Positions 11,992 through 24,569 are shown, counted from the stretch's first letter. The stretch is DNA of 64,000 nt from Mesodorylaimus sp. YZB2_4 (GCA_030248295.1 JASANH010000976.1:62001-126000), one strand, 5' to 3'. Numbers and translations: made by a program. The notes: a model not told the origin generated them from the sequence alone.

Positions 11992-13175
11992 TCACAGCAG
12001 CATGTCAGTACACCTCCAAAATCCGCTTGCTATGAGTAACAGGAGAAGAACAGTTACGACGGGTAGTGTTGATCTGACCGAGGCCATAGATGTGCCGGAC
12101 GGAGCACCGTTACAATAGTTAGAATGACAGGCACAAAGTTCGACGCGCTCGTTACTGGAAAATTTCCTGTCGCCTTCGTTAAACAATTCGGCTAATTGTA
12201 ACTTTACGCAGTCGTCCTTTCGTCGTAGCTTGCGTATTCGAGCATCGTCTTGCCGATAGTTGAGCACGTCTGACATACATCCTCGCGTATAGATTGGAAT
12301 TTTTTGACCTAAAAAGTGTATAAATCATATTTGCTTTCACATTTCTCAAATATACTTATTGTGAATTTTATATGCATTAGAGGCCGCACCGATAAACTAG
12401 TCCCAGAGTACCATTTTTCTGCTAGTTACGTACGCAGTTACCCAGCGGCAACGCAGGTGCATTTCTTGCCCATATCTACTTGCCGGGGTCGTGGCCTAGC
12501 GGGTTAAGGCGTCTGCCTCTCACGCTGGGTGCGCACTTACAGGGGAGGGTTCGACTCCCGCCTCGGTACGAAGTGATTGTCAATTATGTGTTCCTTAGCC
12601 CTCGAGTGCGCCTTATGGTGCTTGGCTATGGATAAAGTATGACATGACATGACATGACTTTTCAAGCACGCTCAAACGAGAGCCTTCGGGAGCCCAGGGC
12701 ATGAAATTTTGCTTACCAAAAACCTGCGTTTCAGCGGTGATCCACACGCAGTAATCTGTACAGTTTTTCAATCTGACCAAGCCTCTTCTAAAATGTTCTG
12801 GATCACACGTCTCCGAGAACTGTTCCGGCCTGCGGTACATTTGCCACAGGAATTCCCAGTTGCTCTCCAGTCGCTTCGACATGCAGCTGTAGCAATAAAG
12901 GTTGCGAGCTAAAAGAGAAGAGAATTAGAAAGTGCGGGGTTTCCAGCTTTTCAATTACATGGCGTACTCTTGGCATCCTTACAACTAGGCCATATGTCAA
13001 GGCCACGGAGGGTACTACCATTTTGGATTCCTTGGAGCACTTACCGTTCATGGGCTTTGTCAGAAGGAACGAGCTCACAGATTTATGGAGCCCACTTCCT
13101 GCTTCCTCGCTGCGGGCATTATTCCGCATTACCTCATCCTGGGAGACCTCGACCACTTGCCGAACAGTGTGGGAG
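11992..13175 (-). CDS. ODR-2/HOT-like Ly6 (three-finger) protein, 5' end uncertain
   Basis: GPI-anchored Ly6-type proteins of the nematode ODR-2/HOT group are neuronal surface proteins; ODR-2 itself is needed for chemotaxis in C. elegans. Two exons are firm: 12717-12908 and 11992-12308, joined in frame. They contain the hallmark LYCYSCMS start, spaced cysteines (SETCDPEHF, LKNCTDYC, TRGCMSD, DDCVKLQ), the closing CACHSNYCNG, then a small-residue site and a hydrophobic C-terminus (LPVVTVLLLLLIASG), as expected for a GPI signal. A possible upstream exon at 13045-13175 joins in phase but has no clear signal peptide, so the first exon is still missing. The 408-base intron contains SINE-1 copy 1. 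Confidence 0.75.
12482..12658 (+). repeat. tRNA-derived SINE (SINE-1), copy 1
   Basis: A tRNA-like head carries an A-box (gtggcctagcgggttaaggc) and a B-box (gggttcgactcc). A unique body follows (tagccctcgagtgcgcc ... gtgcttggctatggat), then a pentamer tail of ATGAC repeated four times. The outer arms do not pair as an aminoacyl stem, so it is not a functional tRNA. It lies in an intron of the ODR-2-like gene, antisense to that gene. A second copy is at 28.6-28.9 kb. Confidence 0.75.
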
Positions 13176-16100
13176 CTGACTTGAGCCTCAGGACATACAA
13201 ATGCCTAATGATGGTTCTCTAGAAGGATTGCAGGTGAGGAACGGCTGCACGTAAAGGAACAGCCATCGACTCGTGCCTAAGGGAAGTACAATGTGCACGC
13301 TTGGGCCCGAGTGAAGCTGGAAAAATTGGCAAAATGAATCAAGCTCGTCAAAGCGAAAGCCGTTTCCAGAGGATAAAAATGGCAACGAATGTATGGAACC
13401 TTTATCGAGCCATGGTCGACTGGAACAAACAATAGACCGCCTATTGTGGCAGAAGCATTCACAGCCGTGCTTTCAAGGCCGACACATTGACTCATGCACG
13501 CAAGAAATCGAGCGAGGCGGGGTAAAGCGGAAACGATATACTTAGCGGACATACTTTGAGCCGCAGTCGGATACATAGTCGCTGGCAAATCGGTCACATT
13601 AGCAATTATGTAAGAAAGCAGTTTGGCTAAATGACTGGCCATAGACATCTTGGCACACTTGGCGAGCAGTCAGTCGCCCAATGATACTAAATTCGAGTCC
13701 TTTAGTAATGGCTTCTAATAGCTGTGAACGAGCCGGTCAGTTTGGGGCGAAAAAGAAGAGAATCGCAGTCTCGGAAAGGACAGTTCTGTGCCCTCCTTAT
13801 CAATGTTGTGAATATTGTTGACAAGGACTTATGATGCTTTAGCAACGATATCCGCTTTTGACCGTCGACGGGGAACACAAGTCGGGATTAATAGAACAAG
13901 GCGTTGTCCCATTCGACGACTGTCATGGGTAGCGCAAAGGGAGGACGAGAGAATGCTGGCTACCTTTTAATCAAGAAGGCGGGATAGCGTAAGTGGATAT
14001 CTTAGAGAAGAGACGTAGGCGACGAAGCTCCAGCTTCGCCCTGGAACGATCATAGCACTACGGAGTCGACGAAAACAGGGCTAATCCGAAAAGCCAACAT
14101 TTCATTCGCCAGTGCCGTCCATTAGACAAAGTACAATACATAGGTGCTAGTGGCTTGCACCCACTGATCGCAGAAGACGCGTTGGCCACAACAAAACGAA
14201 CAAAAAATAGAGAACTTTACCGCTTTAGTTCAGTCTATGACTTGGTCCAGGTTCAAACGAGGCGAAAAGGCAAAGATGGTTAATGGACGAGATGGTGACT
14301 GGACACTGACGGCCGTCCCGTCGAGTTTCTTTTACGGGGACTCGCTCATTCGATCGAGCCTCTCTTGGACGGAGCCACGGTCGGTCGCCTAAGAGTCTTC
14401 GCTCGAAAGGCGTTCATATTCATGCACGACTAATTAAACATTTAGCACACGCATTATTACCAAGGTGCGCTTTGGGGTGCTAAAAGCGGCGCCCCTTTTT
14501 CACCGTATCATTCGACTGAGGCTCGGACTACGAGGAGGTAACTCGAAACGGAAGCGGGTCGGTCGGCTGGCAGAAGAGCGCAAACACGAACGCGCCTTCT
14601 TTTTCCTCACCAAATGCCCTTTCCTTTGGCCTTATTGCTATTGGCAAAACTCGCCTCCGAATTAGAGATGGATTGGGTGACGTTGGTGGTTTCCAATTGC
14701 CAACTACCATACAAACACATTAGTGCACATGATTCGCACACTCTTCCATCACTCCCCACCAATATCCACCATCGATTGGACAACCAATTTGCCAGCAGCC
14801 TGCTTGTTCCATCAGACATTTCAGTAGATTTATCAACGCCCATGACGATTCCTCATGCTTGTCAGTCTACTGCACTGTGCTCTCATCGGCCACTAACGTT
14901 AAACCCATTCTTGTGGTATCTGGCATTTGGCGTATGACGTAGATGGCGTTCACAATGTCCTGTTCGCATGGTTGAAATTCACCTTAACCGTACAATAGCA
15001 ATGCACTACTTCACATATTATTGGCATCGTACGAAATTAGGGGCAGTATCCATGCATGAGAACGTCATCCTGTGGACATGTCAATGCTGTTTAGTAGAAA
15101 CGTTGTTACGTTACTCGAGCTGGAAAAGGCTTCTCCATGAAGTCACTGATCGTGAGAGGAGCTTGAGCCCGAGTACGGTACACGGCACTCCCACTCTGCG
15201 TGTGACACTTGCGCTGCATGTTGCCCGAAAGTGGCCACGAGCTGAGCACAGATTTCGCGAATTACCGTCTGTCTTTTCCGTAATGAATCCCGAATGGGAA
15301 TCATAACAGCAAGTCGCAAGGAAGTTGTGTATTCTTTCAAATACCACTTTCAGGAGAGTAGGACATCATGTAGGCGATAACGAGCTCATTTCCCCGAACC
15401 AAATGCTTTATGTAGAGGGGCGATGCGGGTGTTTAGGGTCTGTACTATGATCGAGGGGGCACCCACTTATCGATTCATCAACTTGAATTTTCATTGAAAC
15501 ATGCGCAAGCAAAGGCTTCATGCTCTGACTGATTGCTTCTGGTCAAACATAGCTGGCTCGAAACACAAGGGGGCATATGAACAAAATAGACATGCCTTTC
15601 AAAAAGGGAGGAGATCAATTAGTAATGTCACAAGGAAAGGGTGCAAAATTTGACGCCAGGGGCATCATCGGTCCTATACATACTCGAACTTGTGATCAGT
15701 CAAGAAAGATCAGCCGACGTAAAGTCATTCCTGTCTTAGTACGATCAAAAGTGGCATGCTGCTGGCGGTCAACACCACTCTGAGGATCCATCGAGGTAGA
15801 TCTAAGCAGTACCTTGTCGCCACACTGACGCCTACATTTCTCGCTTTATTAGCTTACACCCGAGTTGAAAAATGAAGTTATTCGGAGTCCCGCAAAGGCA
15901 CCCCCCCCCCTTATTGAAAGGGTCACCTTATCTGGATGACGCAGGTTGCTCGTCATACTGTTTTCGAAATGCCCTGGCCCACGCGTAGTGGCATCGGGGG
16001 AGCGAGTGATGGAAGAGCTCACATTCGAGTCTATTCGTCACTCCCATGCATTTCCGAGCAGTTCGATTTGTTTCCCATGATTGTGCCTCCAATCACTGTC

Positions 16101-16279
16101 CAGGTGGTCCAGAGTTTGACAGGGGTCCTTTAGTAGTGGCTATTATCCAAGTGGTGAATGCGCGTGAGATAGGAAATACGGGAAATCAGGGGGGTTCACG
16201 AATCCATATGTTGCACAGATGTAGCCAATAAGTTCTTTTTAAGCGGAGAAACATGACAGACAAAGGCGTGCCCTTCAAC
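13176..16279. other. Gene-poor stretch, no confident gene
   Basis: About 3 kb with short overlapping frames. A minus-strand frame at 13277-13648 lies just upstream of the ODR-2-like exons and could contain its missing 5' exon, but I see no convincing signal peptide or matching phase. The rest shows nothing recognisable. A run of C occurs near 15901-15910. Confidence 0.35.
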
Positions 16280-16600
16280 TCACTCTGATGATCTATCTCT
16301 GGGTGAGCATGGACAAGAAACACGGTGGTGCTGCACATAAATAGTATCGGTTCGTCTCACACCGGACAGGTGAAAAGGATAGGGCAGTGCATACTTACGT
16401 GTATTAGACGGGAACACGATGCCTTCGTGCTGTCGTCGATGTCGGAAGGAGGCGTTGTTTTGACTTCTCCGTCGATGCGGATGGGGTCCTTCCAACAGCC
16501 GCTGTTGTCCACTGGACACTCGTTCTGTCCTGATCACGTCCAAAGGCAATAACAAGAGTAAGAGCAAAGTATAGTACACGCTGCAGTGCTTCATGATCAC
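16280..16600 (-). CDS. Possible first exon of a secreted protein
   Basis: A minus-strand frame starts with a strong signal-peptide-like stretch: a short polar start (MIMKHCSVYYT), a run of seven leucines, then a polar region. A good donor (CAC|GTAAGT) lies near 16398, so the coding exon may end there. Frame alone would continue to 16280. No downstream exon was identified, and the mature part (HPHRRRSQNN...) resembles nothing I know. An alternative frame over the same bases is cysteine-containing, which leaves the reading uncertain. Treat as a candidate only. Confidence 0.3.
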   Translation of the reverse strand: MIMKHCSVYYTLLLLLLLPLDVIRTERVSSGQQRLLEGPHPHRRRSQNNASFRHRRQHEGIVFPSNTRKYALPYPFHLSGVRRTDTIYVQHHRVSCPCSPRDRSSE

Positions 16601-19600
16601 ACTGACTCTGAATATCGGGCTTATCGAATCACCGCCTTATACTCTGTCCATTACTCAACAGTCACGCGTGGACGGAGACTGGTATGAAATAAAGGAGTGA
16701 TAAAGATCAAAATATTGTTTTTTCTTTTCATTTGGCCGAAGAAGAATGGGCGAAATTCGCAATCATAATAAATTTTTGTAGACGAGAAGCGCTCGCTCGT
16801 GGTTTACAGGCCGACATGGGCATCCATGCCGGACGAGGCGAGTTGGTTAGCTGGCGTCACAGTTCGTAAAAGGCAACGGAGATGGGGCTGGTCAGTGAAT
16901 ATACTGTGCCGAGGAGAGGCTACACAGCTCAGGCATTTCCAAAGTCGACACTGACCGTAGGGAGTTTTAATTAAAAAGACAGCAGGACAGCGCCCGACTC
17001 GCCTATTAAGCCTCGCTAACACAAAAGCCCTCAACACGCGTGTAACCGACCCATATAAGGGAAAGGTGAGTCGCGGAGCAGCGAGGGTCTTCGAACGGAC
17101 AGAGTTATTGAGGGCGGAGTCGATCGGACGCACTGTTATGAATGTCCAAAAAAGACGTTCACCGGACAACAAAGTTGCAAAAATTCGTTCTTTACCAGTT
17201 TTTCCCACCGGTCCGCATTGTCCGATACAAGGGATCAGTTCGAGTTGTTCCAATTGAAAATGATTTTTCGGACGGTTTATTTGAGGGGAATGCTAAAAAG
17301 TAAACAAGAGGAGTGATCAGGGGTCGCCGAGGGGTCTTTCCGATTGCACTCCTAAATTTCGTCTCGGCCGAGTGCTCACTCGAAGCCGGGTCGAGTGCCA
17401 GTCGCTTAGCTAGGGAAGCCTTATTTGGCAATTTTCATCAGACTTGAAGAGATCTAGAGCAAAAAGTGAGCTGATCTCGTTTTCAACCAGATTGAATTTT
17501 TCGGGTGGTCAAAAGTAAAGCGTGTAAATGAAGTCGGCTGGGGCGATAAGGAAGGAACTCGTGGATGAACCGTCCCGTTTCTATTCATACCTCTTTTGGC
17601 TCGGACTGGCGTGAAAGGCTTCGTTTTCACGGTGCCGCCCTCGCGGCCTTCAAACTAAAGTAAGCTTTGGGTGTGTGCATAGAGAGGCTAATTGATTTCC
17701 AGACGGCTATTAGGGTTGGGGTAATGAAATTAGATTCGAGTACAAGCTTTAGAGGCTCGAGTCCACGAGTAAAGCACGCGCCTTCTTCGCTCTTCACTCT
17801 CTCGCCATCGGGAAGATGCAAGCACGGCTCTAAACGATGGCACTCACACACACACAAGGACAACCTAATCGAAAACGGTCAACGTGGCGTCGCGGGAGAG
17901 TGAGAACGGACGAAATGAAAACGACGCTTGCACTTTCAATTCGAGCACGGCTGCCAGTAATTTCCTCGAAATGTTCTAGGCGGGAGCCCAAAGAGAATTT
18001 ATCTTCGTTCAACCGCTGCCCCGACCACCACAAAATTGAGCACCGACACTGGCCTATCGAAACATAACAAAAAGAATGAAGATCGATGGCCATCATCGAT
18101 ATCGTGTAATTGGTACACTCCGAACTCGCATCGCGTCTCCACGGACCAAAGTGATTTCATTGTTGAACGGGCCGAGCATTGCCCCCGAACATCCGTAACC
18201 TGCTCAATTAAGCATCTGTATGCAGACCCACTAGAACCGCTAATCCGTCCACGCAGATCCCTCTCCCCACTTGCCAATGGCCAAAAGCCAATAAACGTCG
18301 AGCATGAGGAGAGCAGTGCCGAAATGGGCCCGTAAGGAGCTCAGAATCGAATTGATGTAAAGGTAGCCAAATAGGGAATATGTCAAAATATCCATTGGCT
18401 CAATGAGCTCGTAGATTGGAAAGGGCCGTATCGAACGCCCAAACCTATCCGTTTTGCCTTGCTCAGTCAAGATGTACGAGCGCGTCGAAAGCCAATCTCA
18501 TCAGAAGCCAGGCGTAAGTACATAAATTACTATCCAACGATAGGAAATGAGACGGAAGGGAGCGAGCTGAGTTCATTCGCCCGCTTCAAAATCGCAATAT
18601 CAACTTTGAGTTTGTATGAAGCAGAGGGAAGATACGGTGGGTGAGGAGTGCGTGCCAGCACCTCACTCATCCATGTACCTACCTGATGGCCACGAACCAA
18701 CTTCAACCAACTCGTCAATAAGTCGGAGTGAAGATGGGTGTCAAAAATTGAGAGTCCGAACAGACGTGCATTGCTCGAATGACAAGCGAGTTGAAGGGGC
18801 CACGTCGATAAGGACAGCCGAGCTGGAACAATTGACGGCGGTGGTCGAGCTGTCAATTCGAGAATCGAAGGCGTCCACTTTTTCTGTCATTGACTCATCA
18901 TTCGGTTGCAGAAGCATTGTTCAACTTTGATTCCTCTCGTCTCGCTGGGTGCTGTTCAGTTGTGTCATTCACGCGCCCAGTTACAAGATTAAGAACGCAG
19001 ATTTCCCACTTTTGATCAGTCCTGGAGCAAGTGGCACCTGTCGCTCAAGATCGTCAAGCACCGGTGTCAATTACTGGCGCGAGCTAAGCTAGTGCTCGAG
19101 AACGTCTATCTCGGAGGACAGGAGACTAAGGGTGTGATAAGGCATGATAAACAAGAAAGGGTCGGTAAGCGCGAACTGGCACTTAGGGGCCTTTCTTTGC
19201 ACCCTCGCTTCACCCAGCACTACATAGTTTCCGAGTGAGTGGGATACTTCAGAGTGTTCCGTCCTGCGATTCGCTGACAATCGTGGCCAACGGTTTTCAC
19301 CAGTGCTTTGCCTGGTTTTCGCTTCTGCTAGCTATTATTCCACTCGGTTTGCTAGGGCTTTGAGGCAGCTGCCAATGTTGAGACGGTGGTTACGGCACAT
19401 TGGTGCTTTTATTGATGGCGAGTAAGCGAGAGCGTGTCTCCCAACTCAACCGTTCCTACAAACGCCGAACCACGCTTAGACCAATGCTGAAAATATGTAA
19501 GCACTCCCTCCAATTCTAGCCACCCCCACACCACGTCTACTTCCGGTAATGAGGCAGAAAGCATACCTGAATACGGGACTCCCAACACCGACAATCAAAT

Positions 19601-21171
19601 AAGACGGGAATCAATGGGGGCAGGGTAAACAAAAACCTCAATCGCTTCTCATATTTCAAATTTTACTGACGGCAGCTGCGAACCATAAAACGCTGTCAAA
19701 AGCGTAACAAACCGTCCTAGCCCAACACCAACATACAAAAAACTTTTATGCCAACTTCAGCGAATGCTAAATTAGCCAGTTGATAAGAACGGCATGTGGT
19801 GGGCAACAGGTGACGCAAGGCAGCATGCTCTCCGATGGTGGACCATAGAATGATGGCCAAGATTAATCAAGTCGATGGGCCATTTGACGTGTTAGCTACA
19901 AAAAGTGCACCCACAACTTGGTCGTTAGTTTACTGGTGCTTGGCATAAGAGCTAGGAAAGTGGATAAGCGAGGGATCGACTCAGGTTTCACAATGCTAAC
20001 TCCGCCGTGGTATTCGGCAACAGCGTGCGGCTTACGTCCGATTGCGACAACGACGAAGCGGAAATCAATGTCTGTGCCTCTTACTGACGGCATTGTCGTT
20101 CGCCCGTCTAACGATAAGATTTATTTGAGTTTTCCGCGAGTTGCCTTCTGATCTTTGATACAATATCGAGCTCATGTTTCCACTGAGCTCCGGCATTTCC
20201 GAGCAAAGAAGAAATGTTACACCGACAATGTCGTATGAACAGTGCGGTGACGTCTAAGAAAACGATCATTCTACCAGTATGCATCGCGTGGCTTCATGCC
20301 TGAAGCCAACCCTGGCACTGCTACCCGACCTACGTAGAATCCTATCCAAGGGCTGTTGTGCACGCGAAACATCTTCGCAGCAGATGGGGTTGACTATCGG
20401 CAAGAATAAACATGGCTGGGCTCTGTATCGCCCATCCTTGCAGATTAGTGAGGCCAGGATCAGTTGGGATTGACCTATTGTATGTATGTCATCGCTGACA
20501 ATGAGAGCCCTGTGTCAATGCTGCATGATGTAAGTAAAATTACCCTGATACCCTGAGCTGCAAAGCAGGTGACGAGTCCAACCATAGGAAAACCAATGAA
20601 CCAGAACCATGCCGTGTGGCCTATCATGCACAGAGAGCTCTAAGATGTCAGCCCTGTTCGTGTGGTTGAGGGAAATAAAAGTTAAGATCACCGTGAATAT
20701 GAGCTATCTCCTTAGGAAGAGTGGCTTTCTGACAACACGTTTCGCGACCACGAGGCTGTCAGTTCGACTCCTTCACGGGTTAGAATTTTTGGTTTTGTTT
20801 CTCTTCTTTCCAGGGGACAGAGGAACGTTATTGTGAACAAGGAATATGAGGGTAGTCAGAATTTTTTGCGCAATCGAAGATTAGATATCAGGTATGATAG
20901 AGGCATAAAAGAAGTACTTTTGCTGTTTTCCATGCCGCCTGTATATCTGAGTTCATTTTCGAAAAATCTGTGCAGTTTATCTGTAAGAGTTGGGTTCACG
21001 TTCCGTTTTAGGTTGATGTTTTTCAGAGGTTTGGGAGAAGGCGTATGGTAGTCACTCCTCACGTCAGTTCTCTCACTGTCAGTAGATCTATGCAGGAACA
21101 AGTGTTGTGGGCCGAACTAGTTTGTAGCAAAAAACGAAAAATGTCTTATAATTTCAAAAAAAGTCTATTAT
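16601..21171. other. Gene-poor stretch, no confident gene
   Basis: About 4.5 kb. Many frames of 60-150 codons overlap on both strands, but they contradict each other and match no family I know. A short CA microsatellite lies near 17846. No RNA gene, repeat shared with the rest of the window, or promoter motif could be supported. Confidence 0.35.
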
Positions 21172-22318
21172 GACAGACTCAAAACTTTTAGACCAGCCAA
21201 TGCACACAGTGGAACCAGGGCTTAGGATGGCTGGTCTACTCGGCCACTGCTAAGCGGAAGCGCAACCACTATGTAGGAAAAATGTCTGAGTGAGCAGAAG
21301 CTGCTTTTTCTGCATCATCAACAAGACGACTGATCGTGGCCACGAGCAGAGGATCATATAATAATCCTTTGCTCATGGTCTACATAGCGGGCTAGGAGTG
21401 TCTGACAAGTAAGTCTCAGGATGCGCACGCATGCTCATAGTAGGTATGTTCAAGCCGCGGCTAGGTAAATCATGTTGTGTGCTCGATTTTCGAGTGTCGA
21501 TTGTCAATGGCACTTGTTTTTGGTTTAGTCCAGACGCACCAGACGCATTTTGTGTGGGCACTTGTTTTTCCTTTAGTTAGGATTAGTTTATGCTTTTTAT
21601 GTTTTCATTCCTGCCTACATCGTCGGCTCCATAAATCCTGGGCTCTTTAGTCATAGCCTATTCATGGTAGCATAATAGTTTCCTTGTAGCCAATGACCAT
21701 TTAGCCACGCCCATGATGTCATGTCTATTCCGCGTGTGCACTGTGCAATTCCTACTGCAAGTGGATTAGCCTCGCCTCTACAGGACTGCGTGAACTTCTG
21801 GATATAAGGGCTTGCACTTGTATGGTCTGGGTTCTTTTTGGCTAGCTCAACTCTAAAGTAAAGACTCCATTAGTTGCACACGTCAGGCCACGATACAACA
21901 AATCATTTTGTGTCATGTGTCCCTTCCTCCTCGACCGTGTCATTACTGACATGATAAACCGTGAGCATGAACGTAAAGTTGGAAGAAGGGGAGGAAGGAT
22001 TGTTGTGTGTTTCTCGAGGTTTAGGCATGTAACGATAAGTTATATCACTTCCCTCGCAGCGCTACAGCTTCAGCATACAGTATGGAGGTTGCTCGTGTGG
22101 AACAGCACAGCTGCCCCTGGGGAGCCTGTCTGAACAACAGCAGTACGCTGCAGAAAAGCATGTCGGATTTGATTCTAACATCGGCAAGCATCCGTGTGCG
22201 AGTGATTATACACTGTGAGGTGCAAAACACCGCTCCTTTTCTTGTGGCCAAGTAGACCAGTCATACTGCCCTGGTTCCACTGCGTGCCATTGGCTGGTCT
22301 AAAAGTTTCGAGTCTGCC
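21172..22318. mobile_element. Foldback-type element with ~75-base inverted arms
   Basis: Arms at 21172-21247 and 22244-22318 are inverted copies of each other, roughly 85% alike by eye. They share aacttttagaccagccaatg and cagtggaaccaggg, ending in ggtctact plus ggccac. Each arm is itself a smaller palindrome, since tagaccagcc near one end pairs with ggctggtcta near the other. Weaker similarity continues outside the arms into a run of A. The ~1 kb interior has no coding capacity that I recognise. It includes a TATA-like string (gatataaggg) near 21801. It could be a nonautonomous DNA transposon or foldback element. Target duplications were not identified. Confidence 0.55.
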
Positions 22319-22780
22319 AAAAGAGAGTTTTTTTGGAAATATCATATTGTGCCACAGAATCATCAACCCGTGGAGCATGCGGCTGCACTGTCGCTTTTTC
22401 ACATCTTACACAGTAACACCTATGACTCACGAGACCTGCCTGGTGTGTTTTAGAGCTCACCCGGTCTTCTCAATGTAGGGCTGACTAGCTTATTACTCTA
22501 GTAGGTACGGGTACCTTTTCACTTGCAGATTTCTCACTCTATTGGTAAGGGCAGCTTACAGTAGAATTCTCTACAATAGCGTTGGTGCTGGTTGGCGAGG
22601 CGTCAAGTCACTAAAAACATCTCGAAAACCCAAATTTACAGGCGTTTACGTTTACAATTGTACAAGCACCAGGCAAAGCTACAATGCCTTTGATAACTCA
22701 AATTCCTTCAACTTGAACGGCTCAGTCCGCATTGACACTTTTTAACAGGATAGCACTTCATTCGTAGGCTGACACGATTA
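22319..22780. other. Intergenic, 3' of the receptor gene
   Basis: No gene is visible. This includes the probable 3' UTR of the minus-strand receptor. Confidence 0.35.
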
Positions 22781-22848
22781 TCTTAGGTTGAATCGTATTC
22801 GGCACACGTCCCCGATGTAGTTCTCTATTTGTGCCAGCCACAGTGATC

Positions 22849-23862
22849 TCATTTCCAGCTTGGCCCGACGGCTTGATTTGATTCTTCTTTGCTGGCCATA
22901 TTTTCTCCAACTTCTTGGCCAGAACCGCAAGATAAAACATTTTGATGCCTAAACTTGCTGTTGAAAGCCAAGAAAGCAAAAAATACGACGACAGCATTTG
23001 CGGCTTCAGTGTAGTAATTATTCCATGGTCGAACGAATGGCGGGAACGAGACGTCGAGTCCAATGAGAAAGCTGATGAAATTGGGTACAGCCACAAGAGC
23101 AACGTCGATGCAGGATATACTGACCATCGATTTGGTCAGTTGAACTTGACGCTTGAGGGCCTTGGTATCGCCACTGGCCATGGTTATGCTCCCAATACGA
23201 TAGATTCCAATCGAGAGTGCCAGTCCAGTGAACAGAGCGCTAAGGGCGCCAGTGAAGGATGTGAAACTTGTAAGAAAGTTCAAGAAGTCCTGCGAGTACA
23301 TGCTCGGCACACCGCAATTCCATGTCAAGGGAACAACAGGGCGGGAGAACAGACCGTTCACGACGCCGACGGACAGGACCACGACCATCAGCAAGCACGT
23401 ACTAACGGCTAAATAACACGAATTCTTGGGTGTCCATTTGGTCCGGAACCAGTTCGGCCTTGCCACTGCCAAAAGTCTTTCAGCTCCTCCAAGGAGCAGG
23501 AAGGCACCCGCTGTAGTGTAGGCGAGCGAGTACAGAAGTGGAAACACGGTTGCCGCACATTTCCCGTAAGAGGGAGGTTGTAGAGGACGTGTAGTATTCA
23601 CAACACGGTATAGGCCAGCAATTAGCAGTTGGAAGCCCAGCAGCAGATTACCCAACGTGATTCCCATGATTATAGACGACTGACGAAACAGGATCTTATC
23701 AGTGAACAGAACAGCAAACGTGATCAAGTTTATTCCCACGACCACGCCGCCGATTACGGCATACCCGGCGAAGGAGGCTAAGTCAGTCGCGGATGGTCCA
23801 AACTGACTTGGGGTTCCTAACTCTCCAATGGCAAGCGACGAGTTATTGTTCTCCATGGCCAA
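22849..23862 (-). CDS. Seven-transmembrane receptor, nematode chemoreceptor-like
   Basis: A single uninterrupted exon of 337 residues. About seven hydrophobic segments are visible: 30-52 (YAVIGGVVVGINLITF), 65-85, 105-128 with a conserved Cys before it, 150-172, 195-222, 245-270 and 280-300. ERLLAVARPNW after the third segment takes the place of the DRY motif of rhodopsin-like receptors, and a basic region KALKRQVQLTKSM precedes segment six. N-glycosylation is possible near the N-terminus (ENNNSS). The layout resembles the nematode SRSX-type chemoreceptor group, which acts in sensory neurons with G proteins; the exact class is inference. Lack of introns is unusual here and could mean a retrocopy or simply a compact gene. 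A second in-frame Met two codons later is an equally good start. Confidence 0.75.
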   Translation of the reverse strand: MAMENNNSSLAIGELGTPSQFGPSATDLASFAGYAVIGGVVVGINLITFAVLFTDKILFRQSSIIMGITLGNLLLGFQLLIAGLYRVVNTTRPLQPPSYGKCAATVFPLLYSLAYTTAGAFLLLGGAERLLAVARPNWFRTKWTPKNSCYLAVSTCLLMVVVLSVGVVNGLFSRPVVPLTWNCGVPSMYSQDFLNFLTSFTSFTGALSALFTGLALSIGIYRIGSITMASGDTKALKRQVQLTKSMVSISCIDVALVAVPNFISFLIGLDVSFPPFVRPWNNYYTEAANAVVVFFAFLAFNSKFRHQNVLSCGSGQEVGENMASKEESNQAVGPSWK

Positions 23863-24569
23863 ATATTCTCAGCGACTGCTCGCGCCTGTCGACCGGTTAT
23901 CAGTGACGCTATGACGAGCAGCGGATCGCGGCTGAAGGGCTCGAAACGGCCATAATTTTAGGCACTGAACGCGTCAGTTGCGACAACCGATTCTAATGAC
24001 TAGGTAATTCTATTATTAATACAAGTCAGATATGCAAATGCTATTCGTTATTTCCATGTGCACGTGCCCGAACTGCCCAAGTGCCACGTGCACTCGGGAC
24101 TGGCTTGTATCTTCTTCCTTCCGAGCCGCCTGACAGATTCTGAAGAAAAGAGGGTTGTTGAACTGGCCACATATACTGCACATGGTCAAAGGATCGATCC
24201 TTCGTAAATGCCCTTTACGCATAATCCCTTCCTGTCCTCGAAACTTTCGGTGACGGTATTTCTTAGCACTACCTCCGGGCTGGGGAATTATTTGAGGGAA
24301 ACATATTTGAGAAGCCTGAGGTTTTTACCTTTAGCAGCAGTCCACCAATGGCATCGAAATCCAACCAGGCTTGACTTACAGTTAGTTCCAACCCTTGTCG
24401 TCACTATGCCAGTGGTCAAGTTGGTTAAGAGAGAAAGTATGGGAGCGAAGAAGGATGGTCAAGCCGTGTAGCCGAATTGTTAACAAGGTCACTGTGACCG
24501 GTGCACATGAGCTAGAATTGCAAGAGATGTCGCCGACGATTCAACTATGAAGGCGATCCTGTCACTTGG
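23863..24569. other. Intergenic, upstream of the receptor
   Basis: Likely promoter region of the receptor. No gene or repeat was recognised. Confidence 0.35.

Noticed and set aside
12482-12570. Possible functional tRNA gene
   Set aside because: A- and B-boxes are present but the acceptor stem does not pair, and the repeat has a SINE body, tail and second copy.
16804-17253. Minus-strand frame of 149 codons
   Set aside because: No family resemblance, no signal or splice context, and it overlaps other frames. Length alone is not enough.
17837-18930. Cluster of frames on both strands that could suggest a gene
   Set aside because: The frames conflict, lack splice logic and show no known motif.
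22942-23412. Plus-strand frame of 156 codons
   Set aside because: Antisense shadow of the 7TM receptor gene.
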